Below are positions 23,660 to 36,639 of a stretch of DNA of 64,000 bases, piece by piece. The stretch is taken from positions 4,633,521-4,697,520 of the forward strand of contig NC_079223.1 in assembly GCF_029633865.1 (NCBI RefSeq), given 5' to 3'. The notes under the pieces are model-generated. The model did not search any database. It saw nothing but the letters and a program-made list of their open reading frames with translations, and was not told the DNA's origin. The first letter of the stretch is position 1; the number at the start of each line of letters is the position of its first letter. Made by a program: the position numbers and the translations under genes. The stretch is from Lampris incognitus (Eukaryota; Chordata; Actinopteri; Lampriformes; Lampridae).

Positions 23660-26010
23660 AACTCCAGCCGTTTGAGCCCCATTCCCGATGACATTTGCTC
23701 ATTACAAGTGCCAGTGTTATACATTTAACAATGAGAGTGGAGTTGGATAAAAGTTGTGAGGTTATTCTGAGTATCTACCCTATCATAAAAAGTGGCCAGA
23801 CTCCCAGCGCTTTATGCTGCCTTTGTGTCTCTCAGCGTGACAAAATCCCTCCGATTGTGTCACTTGTGCTGAGAACATTCTTTAAATTAGGGCACTTCTA
23901 TCCAGCATGCTCCATCCAATCCACTTTCACAAAAGCTGGCAGACCCATCTGAAAATGAGACGATTCAACAAAAAGACACCGCACAATGATGAATGTTTAA
24001 AAAATGCCTCCCAGTGATGAAGGATGTGTGGATTTTCTTCGATCTCAGTGCCAGATCGTAGCTAATGCTCCTTGTTATAAAATGTCTTGTCTGCTGAAGA
24101 GCTTAACTCAGACCAGCTCGTTTTTTTTGTTTTTTTGTTTTTTTGTTTTTTGTTTTTTGCAGTACAATTGCAATCCGATAATATATTTATTGTGAAACTA
24201 ATTGGTGTCATGCTCAGTATAATTAACTGATAATACTTCATATGAATAAATACAGTGGGGACATTCAAAAATTCCCCTTCTAACTGTGTGAGATTGTGTT
24301 GAAAAGGAGGTTTGTCCTTTCCAATACAATCTCACAGAGTTAATACTGAACTCAATGAAATCACAATGCTGGCTCACACCACCTGCCCCACCCGGTGTGT
24401 CTAGAGAATACCCAGGACCCCGGGTTATCTGTCGAAAACCCTCTAAAATCCCCTTATCTCCCAACACTTATTGAAGACACACACTCTGACTTGCAATGTG
24501 TCATTTTGATTCACTGGTTTTCCAGAGAGAGGGAGAGAATTCACACAACAGAGCTAGAAAGTGGTGTTTCTGCAGCCTGCAAGCACGGGAAAAACAATCC
24601 ACCGACTCTACTGATGCTCCTTGCTGCATGAGCTGCCAGAAAAGACATTCAAATGCATGTCTTAGAAATAATTTAGGCTTTTCATGTACAATTATTAAAA
24701 GAAGAAGATATGAAATATTCTAAGGGGGAGTTATTACATGAATTTTAGTCAGCTAATTTAAGCTTTGGTAAAGACGAACAAGTCTGCTGGTGCAAGAGAC
24801 GAGCGTATTGAGACGACATCACTGTGAACCAGTTCCTGCAGCTGCATCCTGGGTAAATAATTACACCACATTTGCGCCGGCCGCTTCATTAGGGGTTTTA
24901 TAGCAAATTGGGTACGTTTTCAGTTTCATTCCTGGCAGAACTGTGATAAAATAAAGATCATGAGTATGTAAAATTGCAAATAAACAGATGTTATGAGGTC
25001 ACAGTCAACCTCCAGTTGACAGCATGTGAACGTCTGTGGAAAAGCCCAGTTAGATAAGGATGGTCAGGGTTGTGTTTTTCAGAACACACATGGATGTGTT
25101 GCATACAAGAATTAATTAACTGTATTGATATAGACAATATGTTGCTCTTCCTGTAGAAAATAATGACCAAAACGTAGCCTAATACAATACTTTCACAAAA
25201 TGATGTTACATTTATAGACCAAGCAGGTCCTTATGCGTTCTGGTACATTTGTCGGTGGGACATCCTCCTTTGGCACACAGTAAATTATCAAAGAAAGACG
25301 GAACATTAACAAGAGCTAGTGAGACAGACAGGTAGAAAGTAGAGACGGAGAAAGAGTGAAGTTGAAGGAGAAAGAGGGCAAGAGAAAAGAGAGCTGGTAT
25401 TTGGCTCTATAGCAGTGTTCCTATGTGATAAGGAACAGCGTGATTGTGCAGAGGACACAGGTTCTAATAACCATAGGGGCTGAAAACGGACGGTAGTGCC
25501 CTTAAACCCCGATGGTCCAAACAAGTTCAGTGAACATGTTCAGCAGTGATCTGTAAAAAAACCTGTGGCAGTAATTTAGCAGCATTTCAGTACAAACCTG
25601 TGTGAGGACACAGGGCTGCACTTGTGGAACAAAGAAAGTGGTGATAAAAGTGCCAGGGTGTTGCCGAACAAGTGCAGATCCTGTAAAGTGCAAAAGAGCC
25701 GCTGTTGTGATGCACGAAATACCTACTTTTTAACCCCTCCCTGCTGGCTATCGCTTTGTTTTTGTTACGATTATTTGTTCCGTTTGTTTGTTTGTCAAAA
25801 ACTTTACAGAACAAAAAAACGGCTGCAATGGAAAGGTGGGGAACGGTCTCTGGATGACCCCACTGAATTTTGGAAATAATCAAGGTCACAGTCAAGATCA
25901 CGAAAATGGTCTTTTCAGGTCTTTAGTGGTTTGATTTACTTCACGCTGACACCAAAAGGTCTGACTTTCATTTCAAAGAGTATGTCTATCTTTTCCTATG
26001 GTAAAATAGG
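23660..26010. other. Unrecognised intronic sequence
   Basis: AT-rich, with a T-rich (GTTTTTT)n at 24120-24160. No exon or element recognised. Confidence 0.45.
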
Positions 26011-26014
26011 GAGA

Positions 26015-27245
26015 AATGCAACCCAGCCACTGGGGATGCACCAGCCAGTGCCTTCTTAGAGTCGGTCCCAAGCCCAGATAAATGTGGAGGTTTGCGTCAG
26101 GAAGGGTGTCCGACATAAAACCTTTGCCAAATCAAATATGCGGCTCATATGTCAGATTTCCATACTGGTCGGTTGAAGCCCGGGTTACCAACGACCGCCA
26201 ACGGTACTGTTGGCCAGCAGGGTGTCGGGGGGGCAGGGGGGCTATGTTACTGTTGGGCAAAGGAAAAGGAGAGGGGGGAGGCATGTCCAGAGGCAGCAGG
26301 AGAGGAGGAAGTGGAGGTAGCAGTGTGGAGATGGGAGTCGTAACTTTGAATTATGGCGCTATGACTGGTAAAGGGCGAGAGCTGGCTGATATGGAGAGAA
26401 GGAAGGTAGATATACTGTGTGTGCAAGAGACAAGGGGGGTAAGGCCAGGAGCATCAGAGGTGGGTTCAAACTCTTCTACCATGGTGTGGATGGGAGGAGA
26501 AATGGGCTATGTGTAATCCTGAAGGAAGAGTATGTCAAGAGTATGCTGGAGGTGAAGAGAGTGTCAGACAGAGTGATGATTATGAAGCTGGAAACTGAAG
26601 GTGTGATGAATGTTGCCAGCGCATATCCCCAGCAAGTTGCATGTGAGATGGAAGAGAAAGAAGAATTCTGGAGTGAGTTGGATGTGGGGTGGGGAGTGTA
26701 GGCAAGGAGGAGAGTGGTGTGATTGGAGCGGACTTCATTTGGGCATGTTGGTGAGTGGAGGCGATAGGCATGTTGTCAAAGAGAGGACTGTGGAAGGACA
26801 GATGGTGGTGGATTTAGCAAAAAAGATGGAAATGGCTGTGGTGAATACATATTTCAAGAAGAGGGAGGAACACAGGGTGACGTGTAAGAGTGGAGGAAAG
26901 GTGCACACAGGTGGACTATATCTTTTGCAGGAGGTACAAATCGAAAGAGATTGGAGACTGCGAGGTGGTGACGGGAGACTGTAGCTAGGTAGTATCAGAT
27001 GGTGGTGTATAGGATGACTTTGGAGATCAAGAAGAGGGAGAGAGTGAAGGCAGAGCCAAGGATCATATGGTGAACGTTGAAGAAGGAAGACTGTTGTGTG
27101 GCGTTCAGGGAGGAGTTAAGACAGGCACTGGGTGGTAGTGAAGAGTTGCTGGATGGCTGGACAACCACTGCAGAAATGGTGAGGGAGACAGCTAGGAAGG
27201 TACTTGGTGTCTCATCAGGACAGAGGAAGGAAGATGAGGAGAGTC
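26015..27245 (+). mobile_element. RTE-type LINE, 5' half, decayed
   Basis: This starts with the RTE leader CAGCCACTGGGGATGCAC and then encodes pieces of the APE endonuclease domain in shifting frames: MTGKGRELADMERRKVDILC, VQETRG, GFKLFYHGVDGRRNGLCVIL, VVNTYFKKREEHRVTCKSGG and ARKVLGVSSGQRKEDEE. At least three frameshifts separate these. The copy stops where the Penelope-like element begins. Confidence 0.8.
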
Positions 27246-27247
27246 TT

Positions 27248-28330
27248 GATGCATGCTCAATAATCCAGGAAAGAAAATCAGAGAAAGTTGAATCAGTTCA
27301 TCTTGACACAACGTTTATCGAGAGAGAAACGTTTCATCACTCATCTGATTGACCTCTTAAGTCTCAGCTGACTGCAGGTATCTCCACCACCTTTATAATC
27401 AATACAGTGGCATAACGACCGGTTTCATATGCAAATTGCAGTGACCATTAACTAGAGTTTCAGTGGCCATGTGTACTGTTCACAGAGGATTTGAGGGTGG
27501 TTGCAATCACAGCATTGTAAGATGGTGACAGATGTACTGCACGTAATGTATGTAATGTAAAGACATTTTGACTCATTTCGTCGAGGATTGCCTTAAACTT
27601 GTACGTGAGTACGAGCAAACAGCGCGTAAGGTGGCAGACTACAGAAACCATCGGAGATTCAGCCTCAGGTGCAGACAGAACGGGATTATGCCTAAGAGCC
27701 TGCAAATGACATCTTTGGTCAAGGGCCACCGAGCTAACCAGATCCTCCAGAAGGCACAGAGCCAGCGGTTGAACAAACGGGTGAGACAAACTAATTTTAC
27801 CGTCGACGCTTTGAAAGCCAAAGAGGAGCAAATCCAACAGACTCGCATCACATCTAGATGAGGCCACTTTCCAACGTGTGACTGAGTTCATGGAGAAGGC
27901 TCATCCAGCACAACACAGAAAGTCGAGAACCAGGCAGCAAAAGAAATTCAGCATACTTTCTGCACACCAGAGACATTGGCAGGCAATGGATGGTGACCTC
28001 AACGGCAGACAGAGACGGACGCCAGACGCACACTGGCGATGTGGACAAGTGGGGGAAGAATCTGTCCAACAGACGACTCACCCAGGTGGAGAAGGCTATC
28101 CTTGCTAAGGGGCTGAAGTTTGCTGTCACGCTGAGGCAAACCCCCCTTAGTGGAACTGATCGCAGCCACAGAATCAGCGATCCGTCAAAACGACCATCGC
28201 AAACCTGGAAGTAGAGCAACCGTGGATGAAAGTTTCAGCCTCCCTCGGTAATACGAAGGCGCCGCCGTCCAACATCAGCAGAGACGACAAGAAAGCTGTC
28301 ACGGCTCTCAGTAAGGACAATAACATCATA
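27248..28330 (+). mobile_element. Penelope-like element (Poseidon/Neptune type) 5' portion, decayed
   Basis: It opens with GATGCATGCTCAATAATCCA and GAAACGTTTCATCACTCATC, motifs of fish Penelope-like elements. It then encodes fragments such as KAQSQRLNKRVRQTNF, WGKNLSNRRLTQVEKAILAK and GLKFAVTLRQTP, in several frames. The reverse transcriptase core and GIY-YIG domain are absent. Confidence 0.7.
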
Positions 28331-28339
28331 ATTTTTGGG

Positions 28340-29710
28340 ACCATCTCTCCTTCTTCAGATTTGACAACCCTTCACCCTAACAGGCTGGGTAGCCGGATGC
28401 CAACCTGCAGCGTGCTGTACAGTCCGCTCCACGTGACTGACTGTTTACATCCCAGCTTTCCTCCTGGAGCCTCCGCTTCCGCCTGTAGTGGCACTCGACG
28501 GTACTGTTCCACCTGCCGACTCCCTACGCTGGCCTCATCTGTCATTTACCCTCTCGCCGGGAGTTTTCCCCATACAGATGAGGCACTGTGCCTCTCATCC
28601 ACATGACATATCTAAAAGTAGAAACAACAACAGCTGAATATCTGGAGCAAAGATTTGCAATTTACATCCTATTTGTTGTACGCTCATTGGTTTTAATTCT
28701 GCTTTGACACCAAACAATTTTGGCCTCTTAAATGTGAAATCTCTAGGTAATAAGTCCTTTATCATTAATGATTTTATTTTTTCTAATAATCTGGGGGACA
28801 CTGTTCCCCTTGTTGAGGCTAGGCACCCTGATTTTGCATATTTTCATATTCCCAGGCCCTCTGGTAGAGGGGGTGGTCTAGCTGTTTTTTTATGTTAGGT
28901 CTTAAGTGCCATCCTGTTACTTTTGGTCATTTTATCTCATTTGAGGTTTTATGTTTTTTAATCCTTACCCCCCCCCCCCACTCGGCATGTTAATTTATTG
29001 GCCCCTTAATTCAGTTAGTTTTATCTCTTGAGTTTTCTGACATTTTATGTAATGTCATGCCAAAGTATGACAAGGTGCTTATTCTTGGCAATTTTGATAT
29101 TCATGTGTGTTGGCATTCCAATTCACTGACTTCACATTTTTTGGATCTTATAGACTCCTTTAACCTCATTCAATCAGTTAAAGGGGCCACACATAACAAA
29201 GGCCGCATTTTAGACCTTATACTCTCATCTGGTTTCTCTCTTGAATGTCTTAATCTGGTGGATATGCCTATATCTGACTATAAAGCTGTCATTTTCAAAG
29301 TCCCGCTACAGCTCACTATTCCTACTCACTATCGTAAAACATGCTCTCACATTCTCAACGCTGGCTCTGCAGTTAAATTCTGTGATGCTTTTAATTCATC
29401 ATCCTTTCATCCCTCTTTATCCTCCCTCAATCCAGATGCACTATTAAATTCATTCAATTATCAGTGCTTATCCATCCTCAACCAAATTGCACCATTTAAA
29501 ACTAGGAAACAAAAACCAAACAACTTCCCCTGGCTGAATGATCACACTTGTGCCTTTAGAAGACTGTAGAAAATCAGAATGACAATGGAAGGTCAACAAA
29601 TCCGAATTAGCACATACACCCTTAAAAACCAAATGTTAATTTACCAGAAGTCAGTTAAGGATGCCAGATCAGCGTACTTCTCTGAATTAATATCAAGAAA
29701 TAACCACAAG
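28340..29710 (+). mobile_element. L2/CR1/Rex1-group LINE, 5' part of an interrupted copy
   Basis: Endonuclease-domain fragments include LNVKSLGNKSFIINDFIF, PRPSGRGGGLAVFL, MPKYDKVLILGNFDIHVCWH and HNKGRILDLILSSGFSLECL. The left boundary is uncertain: 28340-28620 is unrecognised and could be its leader. The copy breaks at 29710 and resumes at 31659 after an inserted SINE. Confidence 0.75.
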
Positions 29711-29722
29711 CCTAAAGTTTCT

Positions 29723-31646
29723 CCATCCATCCATTAGCCAAGCTGCTTATCCCGACTGGGGTTGTGGGATGTTGGAGCCTATCCCAGCAGTCACTTGGCG
29801 ACAGGTGGGGAGACACCCTGTACAGGATGCTAGTTCATCACAGGGCCAACACATTCACACCTAGGGACAATTCAGTATGGCCGATTCACCTGACCTACAT
29901 GTCTTTGGACTGTGGGAGGAAACCGGAGCACCCGGAGGAAACCCACACAGACACTCCAGTAGTACTCCAAAGCAGTACTCCACAAGTACTGCTTTGATGT
30001 AGATGACTGATTAGTGGCTGAGGGATATAGACAGGAAAAGGATTGTTGGTGCTGTGCTACTTGATTTTAGTGCTGCGTTTGATTTAATAGACCACTAGAT
30101 GCTTTTAATGAAACTTGCTGCTTATGGCTTTAATAATTTGACCCTTAATTGGATGAGGAGCTACTAATCAAACAGAACACACACTGTTTACTTTAACGGT
30201 AGTTTTTCTACTGTAAGGACAGTACAGTGTGGTGTTCCTCAGGGAAGTTGTTTGGGCCCATTGCTCTGCTCTATTTTTACCAAAGATATGCCACTTGTTT
30301 TGAGTAATGCTAGCTTGGCTATGTTTGCTGATGATTCCACAGTGTATATGTCACCAAACAGTGTGGATGAGTTAAATGTTCTATTGGAAAATGATATGAA
30401 ATTAATTTTGGACTGGGTAACCAAAAACAATCTAGTTTTGAATGTATCAAAGATGAAATGTATTGTTTTTGGCTCAAACCATGCATTTAGATGTCAGAAC
30501 CAATTAAGCATATCTATCAAGGGCCGCTGCATAGAGCAAATTACTGAGGCTAAACTTCTAGGAGTCATTCCTGATGAACAACTATCGTAGCAGAATCACA
30601 TAGACAAAATAACTGGAAAAATGGGGAGAGGAATATCTATGATAAGAAGATACTCCTCTTTCCTCGCGCCAACGACCGTCTTACAGGTTATACAAACCTT
30701 GGTTTTGTCACACCTTGACTACTGCCCAGCAATCTGGTCAAGTGCAGCAAAACAGGAGCTAAACAAGCTTCAGATAGTGCAGAATAGAGCAGCACGTCTT
30801 GCACTCAGGTGTTCAATGAGAAATGGTATAGACCAGATGCACCGTGATCTTGCGTGGTTGAAAGTAGAGGACAGATTAACACGCAGTCTTCTAACGTTAT
30901 TTAGGGATAAAGTTGTGTCAAAACAACCCTACCGCCTCTACTAAAGAATAACTTTTTCCCAGGACAGACATGAACGTGGAACAAGACAAGCTAGCAGGGG
31001 TCATGTTACAATTCCTCAACCCAGAACAAATGCAATGACAAGAACTACTTTGTATAGTGCCATTTCACAGTGGAATAGGTTGCCATACGTTATTACTCAG
31101 GCAACAAGTAAAGAAGGTTTTAAAAAGCAACTTAAGAGGTTATTTTTGTGAATAGACATACACAATGTCTAAAATGTCTAATAGATACCTTTTAATATTT
31201 TTATTCTGAAATATGTAGCTCAAAGCAGTTAGTAGGAGTAGTCTGTGTTAGATGCTACTGTAAGTGTGTGTGTGTGTGTGTGTGGGTGGGGTTATGTGTT
31301 TGGCTTCTCTAATAATGCTGGTTTAATTGAGGTGGGTGGGATGGGGTGGGGGATGAATTGAATTTAGTGATGCAATTGTGTTTATTTATATATGCATGCA
31401 TGTGAAAGCATGTGTATACATGGATGTTGTTGTAAGATGCTTTTAATGTGGACCTCAGGAAGAGGAGCTGTTGCCTTGCGAAACAGCCAATGGGAATCTA
31501 AATAAACAAGCACAAGCATAAACACGGGGAGAACATGCAAACTCCACACGGGACGATCCCCAAGGTTGGACTACCACGGGGCTCGAACCCAGGACCTTCT
31601 TGCTGTGAGGCGACTGCGCTAACCACTGCGCTACTGCACCGCCAAT
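29723..31646 (-). mobile_element. V-SINE-like SINE (family B) split by a LINE
   Basis: The two halves, 29723-29958 and 31525-31646, together make a whole reverse-oriented SINE. The left part has the tail and central domain (TTTGGACTGTGGGAGGAAAC) and the right part has the head with GGGCTCGAACCC (B box) and GCGCTAACCACTGCGC. The outer flanks CCTAAAGTTTCT (29711-29722) and CCTAAAATTCTC (31647-31658) are its target duplication in the host LINE. The central domain resembles zebrafish DANA. Confidence 0.85.
29960..31524 (+). mobile_element. L2/CR1-group LINE 3' half inserted in the SINE
   Basis: It encodes the reverse transcriptase palm region with the catalytic block FADDSTVYM (about 30325) preceded by GVPQGSCLGPLL, and the C-terminus LSHLDYCPAIWSSAAKQELN, QIVQNRAARLALRC and AISQWNRLP. 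It ends with an A-rich AATAAACAAGCACAAGCATAAA-like tail. Stop codons and frameshifts (for example near 30588) make it inactive. Confidence 0.8.
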
Positions 31647-31658
31647 CCTAAAATTCTC

Positions 31659-33088
31659 TTTAGGGTAATTGATTCTGTTATTAATTGTCTCTCCACTTTT
31701 CTTTTTGAACCTTATGTTTAGTTGTCCGGAAGATCTCTCACTCATTTTGTAAATAAGGTGGAGAATATTAGGTCCCAAATCCAGCCAGGCTTTTGCATTT
31801 ATTCCATTCCACATGTTAATTCTGCCTCTTTTACCCAGTTTCAGCAAATTACAATTTCAGTATTAGAGAGTAAAGTCTTCAGTATGAACTCCTCTTCCTG
31901 CATCTTAGGCATCATTCCCACTAAACTGCTCAAGGAGGTATTTTCTACTATCAGCTCCGTTATTCTGCAGTTTCCTAATAATTCTCTGGCCTCTGGTTCT
32001 TTTCCAGACAGTTTTAAGCATGTCATTGTTCACCCATTGCTGAAGAAACCTAATTTAGAGCCCCTGTTCCCAAGTAACTACAGACCAATCTCCAAATTGT
32101 CTTTTCTATCTAAGGTTCCGGAGAGAGTAATTTCTTCTCAATTGATTTCTTTTATGAACCCTAATACTGTTTTTAATAGTTTCCCGTCTGGTTTTAGAGC
32201 ACGTCATAGTACTGAGAGAGTTCTAGTTAAGGTCACTAATGACCTACTGCTGACTGCTCGATTTTAGTTCTTTTAGACTTAAGTGCTGCTTTTGACACAG
32301 TCGACCACAACATGCTCCTACACCGCTTAGAGACTTGGTTTGGCATCAAAGGCTCAGCTCTTAGCTTATAATGCTCTAACCTCACCAACAGAACTTTTTC
32401 TGTTGTAATGCTACCCCCTCGATGGCTCAGTTGAGTTGTGGTGTCCCTCAGTGCTCAGATCTTGGCCCCCTTCTCTTTTCTATATGCATGCTGTCCCTTT
32501 GCCAGGTCATTCAAAATCATGATTTGCTCTACCATCTTTATGCTGACGACACTCAGTGATATATGTCACTAAAACCCACAGATCCTAGCGCCCTAGCAAA
32601 TCTCACAACTTACCTCTCTGACATTAAGTGCTGGATGTCCACAAATTTTCTCAAATTTAATGACGAGGTCATTCTGTTCGGTCCCGATAATTCCATCAGC
32701 CTTTTTGTTACTAATCTTGGTGGTCTGCCAGGTAGTCTTAAGCAGGCTGCTAGGATTCTTGGCGTACTATTTGATGCTAACCTCAGTTTTGATAATCAAG
32801 TCAAATATGTTGTTCAAGTCATGCTTTCTCCAGCTCAAGTTAATCTCCAAAATTAGATCATTTTTTATCAACTCCGATCTGCAAAAAGTTGTACATGCTT
32901 TTATCAATTCTCGGCTCGGCTGTTGTAATGATATGTATTGTGGTATCAGCAAGGGCTTCCTCCACTGTCTGCAGTTGGTACAAAATGCTGCTGCTGGTCT
33001 CATTACTGGGACAAAGATGCATGACCATATCACTCCTGTGCTTGCCTCCCTACTCTGGCTCCCTGTTATATTTCAAATTGATTTTAAC
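31659..33088 (+). mobile_element. L2/CR1/Rex1-group LINE, 3' part of the interrupted copy
   Basis: Continuation of the copy ending at 29710: LLKKPNLEPLFPSNYRPISK, SFPSGFRARHSTERVL, a [15 protein letters not shown] block near 32277, a YADDT-like block near 32540 and HITPVLASLLWLPV near 33020-33070. It is cut at 33088 by a SINE. The 3' untranslated region is missing. Confidence 0.8.
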
Positions 33089-33331
33089 GCCCCCCCCCCT
33101 TTCTCCCCAATTGTACCTATTCAATTACCCCACTCTTTCGAGCCATCCCAGCCACTGCTCCACCCCCTCTGCTGATCCGGGGAGGGCTGCAGACTACCAC
33201 ATGCCTCCTCCGATACATGTGGAGTCGCCAGCTGCTTCTTTTCACCTGACAGTGAGGAGTTTCGCCAGGGGGATGTAGCACATGGGAAGATCACGCTATT
33301 CCCCCCAGTTCCCCCTCCCCCCCAAACAGGC
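33089..33331 (-). mobile_element. tRNA-derived SINE (family A), 3' half, left arm of inverted pair
   Basis: Runs from the C-rich tail side to CCCCCAAACAGG, reverse-oriented. Confidence 0.85.
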
Positions 33332-33338
33332 GGATAGC

Positions 33339-33548
33339 GCCATCCTCCCACGTGCTACGTCCCCCTGGTGAAACTCCTCAGCCAGGTGAAAAGAAGTGGC
33401 TGGTGACTCCACATGTATGGGAGGAGGCATGTGGTAGTCTGCAGCCCTTCCTGGATTGGCAGAGGGGGTGGAGCAGAGACCAGCACGGCTCGTAAGAGTG
33501 GGGTAATTGGCTGGCTAAATTCGGAGAAAAGGGGGGAAAAATCCCTCC
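33339..33548 (+). mobile_element. tRNA-derived SINE (family A), 3' half, right arm of inverted pair
   Basis: Starts at GCGCCATCCTCCCACGTGC only a few bases after the left arm and runs outward to its tail. The two arms are largely complementary over about 200 bp. Confidence 0.85.
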
Positions 33549-33549
33549 C

Positions 33550-34425
33550 AAAAAAAAAAAGAAGTAACATTACGTGTGTGTGTGTGTGTGTGTTAAATTC
33601 TTGTGTTGAGTCATGTGATGTAAACACAATGAATATGAGAGTTGTGTGAAGCCAAGTTCTGAATGCAGAGCCACAGGTTGGTATTCAGAATTAGACCAAC
33701 TCTGTTTCCCCTCTTTTTGAAATGGTTCTTGCTCCCTGAGTCCAGGTTGGTGGAAGAAGACAGATGGGTGCATGACAGTTTGAGTGCCGGTACACAGGTA
33801 CGCAGTGAAGTGTCTCGCCCAGCTGACTGGTGTGAACATGCCTCCTGATCACCGTGCTGCTATTTGTGGTGTCTGGGTCCTGGCAGGTGACGTAAGTGCT
33901 CAGTCAAACGTCCTTGGCTGATGGTTATATACAGGAAATGTTCTCTTCGGTTAGAAGCAGTAGCAGCAAGCTGAATGGCGCTCTCCTGCGTTTATCCTTC
34001 CAACCATTTCTGAATAAGTGTTACTTACTGTTTCCAAAAGGACAAAATAAGCACTAACATATAGTTTGAAATAAGGTTTTTGAGCGGCGTTGTTCTATTA
34101 AAGCTTAACAGCTAGTTTTGTGTTCTTACATCAAAACAGCTTATCAATATTTTATAAGTCCCAATAAAATGAGCTTGTTGACGCGCTGAAGCTTTAGATG
34201 GCACTGATCTGCATGGTTTCCTGTATGGGCTGTTGGGTCACTAAGTTAGGGACTAAAACAGCGCCCACAGACAAACCATCAGAACTACACACAGAATGTG
34301 TAGGTTACCGGGGTTTCTCTCCATTATAACACAATAAGCTCAAATACATGACAAAAAGGGTCAAAACTAAATTTAACTCAAATGGTAAAGTTAAGTATAA
34401 TTTTCCCAGTTTCCGCTCCCGGTGT
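33550..34425. other. Unrecognised intronic sequence
   Basis: Contains a (TG)n at 33573-33592. No exon or nameable element. Confidence 0.45.
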
Positions 34426-34429
34426 GGGA

Positions 34430-35145
34430 AGATGGCCCTGCCTGGAGCTGTGCCCGAAGAGGGAACACCGAGGGCGGTCTGACAGGATGCGGAAGCAGGG
34501 CAGGCTAAGCTAACTGCTAGCCCATGCAGACCGGCAGTTCTGATAATATTGAGGGCGGTCTGGCAGCGGCCTCGCCTAGCGTTGACTGTGTTTTAGTGTC
34601 GTCGTGTGGAGTGCGGGGAGGTGTGTCGAAGGAGTCTGGCTGGGGGAGCTGGCGTCAGATTGGCTGGGGGAGCCTGGTCTGATGCATCTGGCGGGCCCAC
34701 GGACCACAGCCCTGCCAGAGCTACGGCCGAGAAGGAAACACGGTCTGACAGGACACAGAAGCGGGGGCAGGCTAAGCTAACTGCTAGCCCATGCAGACTG
34801 GCAGTTCCAACAGTCATCCTGGCTGGCGTTCAGTCTCTGGACAGTGGAATTTTTGGACTGTGTTGCACTGAGTGGACTGTGTTACACTGAGTGGACCGTG
34901 TTGCACTGAGTGGACCGTGTTGCACTGAGTGGACCGTGTTGCACTGAGTGGACCGTGTTGCACTGAGTGGACTGTGTTGTTAACTGTTTGTTTTGCTTTG
35001 TTCTCTCTGTTTTTGTATGTTTTTGGTGGTGTCATTTTTTGGGAAATTTGGGATGTGTGTTTTTGTCTTTTGTGTCGCACTGCTGTGGGCTGGGGGCTGC
35101 ATCACAGTCATCATCGTTTGGTGGACTGCTGAAGAAGAAGAAGAA
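34430..35145 (+). repeat. Unclassified interspersed repeat with GAAGATGG start and 19-bp tandem
   Basis: It starts near GGTGTGGGAAGATGGC. It holds two copies of GGCAGGCTAAGCTAACTGCT (34498 and 34766) and six copies of a 19-bp unit around CACTGAGTGGACCGTGTTG (34856-34978), and ends in (GAA)n at 35129-35148. The same core appears in reverse at 45190-45545. The ends suggest a retroposon, but no family is recognised. Confidence 0.6.
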
Positions 35146-35149
35146 GAAA

Positions 35150-35878
35150 TCGAAAGTGTCTCGTTCAGTCAGCATTATGTAGCTATACGTGCAGGCTGCT
35201 GCATGAGTGAGAGATGTGCTTACACGGTGTTGAGTCGAAAGAGGAAAGTGCAAAAATAAATACCTATAAAACTAAAAAGGTGTGGCATCCATGACCATGA
35301 CCAGAGTGAGCCCGATCCCTGATGCCTCGGGGTTTCAATAGCTGCCCACAGGTATTTGCAATTGACTGTTTGCAGAATATCTCCACATCCTGCCTCTTTT
35401 AATTACAGTTGCTATGTGCGAGAAACTTTCTGGATTCACTCCACTACTCCTATGGATTAGTTTAAACTTCAATGTGACATCAACACATTAAATGAGCTAA
35501 CTGGAGCTAACTTATCCTTGAGCATCAGTAAGTATGTCTTTTCATGCTTTCTTTATTAAATCAATAGTGCGAGTTTCCATAGAGTTTGGCCCACAGAAAA
35601 TTAAATCTGGGTTTGAGAAAAGAGATGTAAAAACATAGTGTCCTCAAGTCGCAAAGGAGAGGGGATTGTCAGTTACCCCCAAAACAGTTTTCACCATTTT
35701 CCTTTCCTGCAGCTATGTCTTTTTACTAAATCGAGATGACTGCTAAGATGATTGGTGGATGGCTGTGTCAGTCATTATTTTGCAAACAGTCAATTGGTAG
35801 TCATATCCACTGGTCCCGCCCCTCCCCCATCAGAAACAGAGTTACATGACACAGAGACAGGGCTGCGGCCATGTGCTT
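35150..35878. other. Unrecognised intronic sequence
   Basis: No gene or nameable element. Confidence 0.45.
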
Positions 35879-35879
35879 T

Positions 35880-36638
35880 CTCATCTCATCTCATCTCATC
35901 TCATCTCATGTCATCTCATCTCATCATCAGCCACTTCTCCGGAGTCGGTTCACGGTGGCAGCAAGCTAAGTAGGGCACTCCAGACCTCCCTCTCCCCAGC
36001 AACACCCTCCAGCTCCTCCTGGGGGATCCCAAGGTGTTCCCAGGCCAGATTGGACATGTAGTCCCTCCAGTGAGTTCTGGGTCTACCCCGGGGTCTCCTC
36101 CCAGTTGGACCGGCCTGGAAAACCTCCAAAGGAAGGTGCCCAGGAGACATCCTGATCAGATGCCTGAACCACCTCAACTGGCTCCTTTCGACACGAAGGA
36201 GCAGCGGCTCTATTCCGAGCTCCTTCCAGATGTCCAAGCTCCTCACCCTATCTCTAAGGCTGAGCCCAGACACCCTACAGAGGAAACTCATTTCAGCTGC
36301 TTGTATCCGCGATCTCCCCCTTTCAGTCACTACCCAAAGCTCATGACCATAGGTGAGGGTTGGAACCAAGACTGACTGGTAAATTGAGAGCTTGGCCTTC
36401 CAGCTCAGCTCCCTCTTCACCACAACGGTCCAGTACAACATCCACATTACTGCTGATGCTGCACCAATCCACCTGTCAATCTCCCGCTCCATCCTGCCCT
36501 CACTCGTGAACAAGACCCTGAGATACTTGAACTCCTTCACTTGAGGCAACAACTCATCCCCAACCCGGAGGGAGCAATCCACCATTTTCCAGTAGAGAAC
36601 CATGGCCTCAGACTTGGAGGTGGTGGCTCTCATCCACT
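35880..36638 (-). mobile_element. Rex3/RTE-like LINE, 5'-truncated, (GATGA)n tail
   Basis: The minus-strand frame stays open for 227 codons, from the end of the reverse transcriptase region (WKMVDCSLRVGDELLPQVKE) to the same C-terminal block seen at 16108-16639. The tail is a long (CTCAT)n at 35880-35930 as read on the plus strand. Confidence 0.85.
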
Positions 36639-36639
36639 T

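Noticed and set aside
34606..34890. 94-codon plus-strand frame
   Set aside because: Lies inside the unclassified interspersed repeat; no protein similarity.
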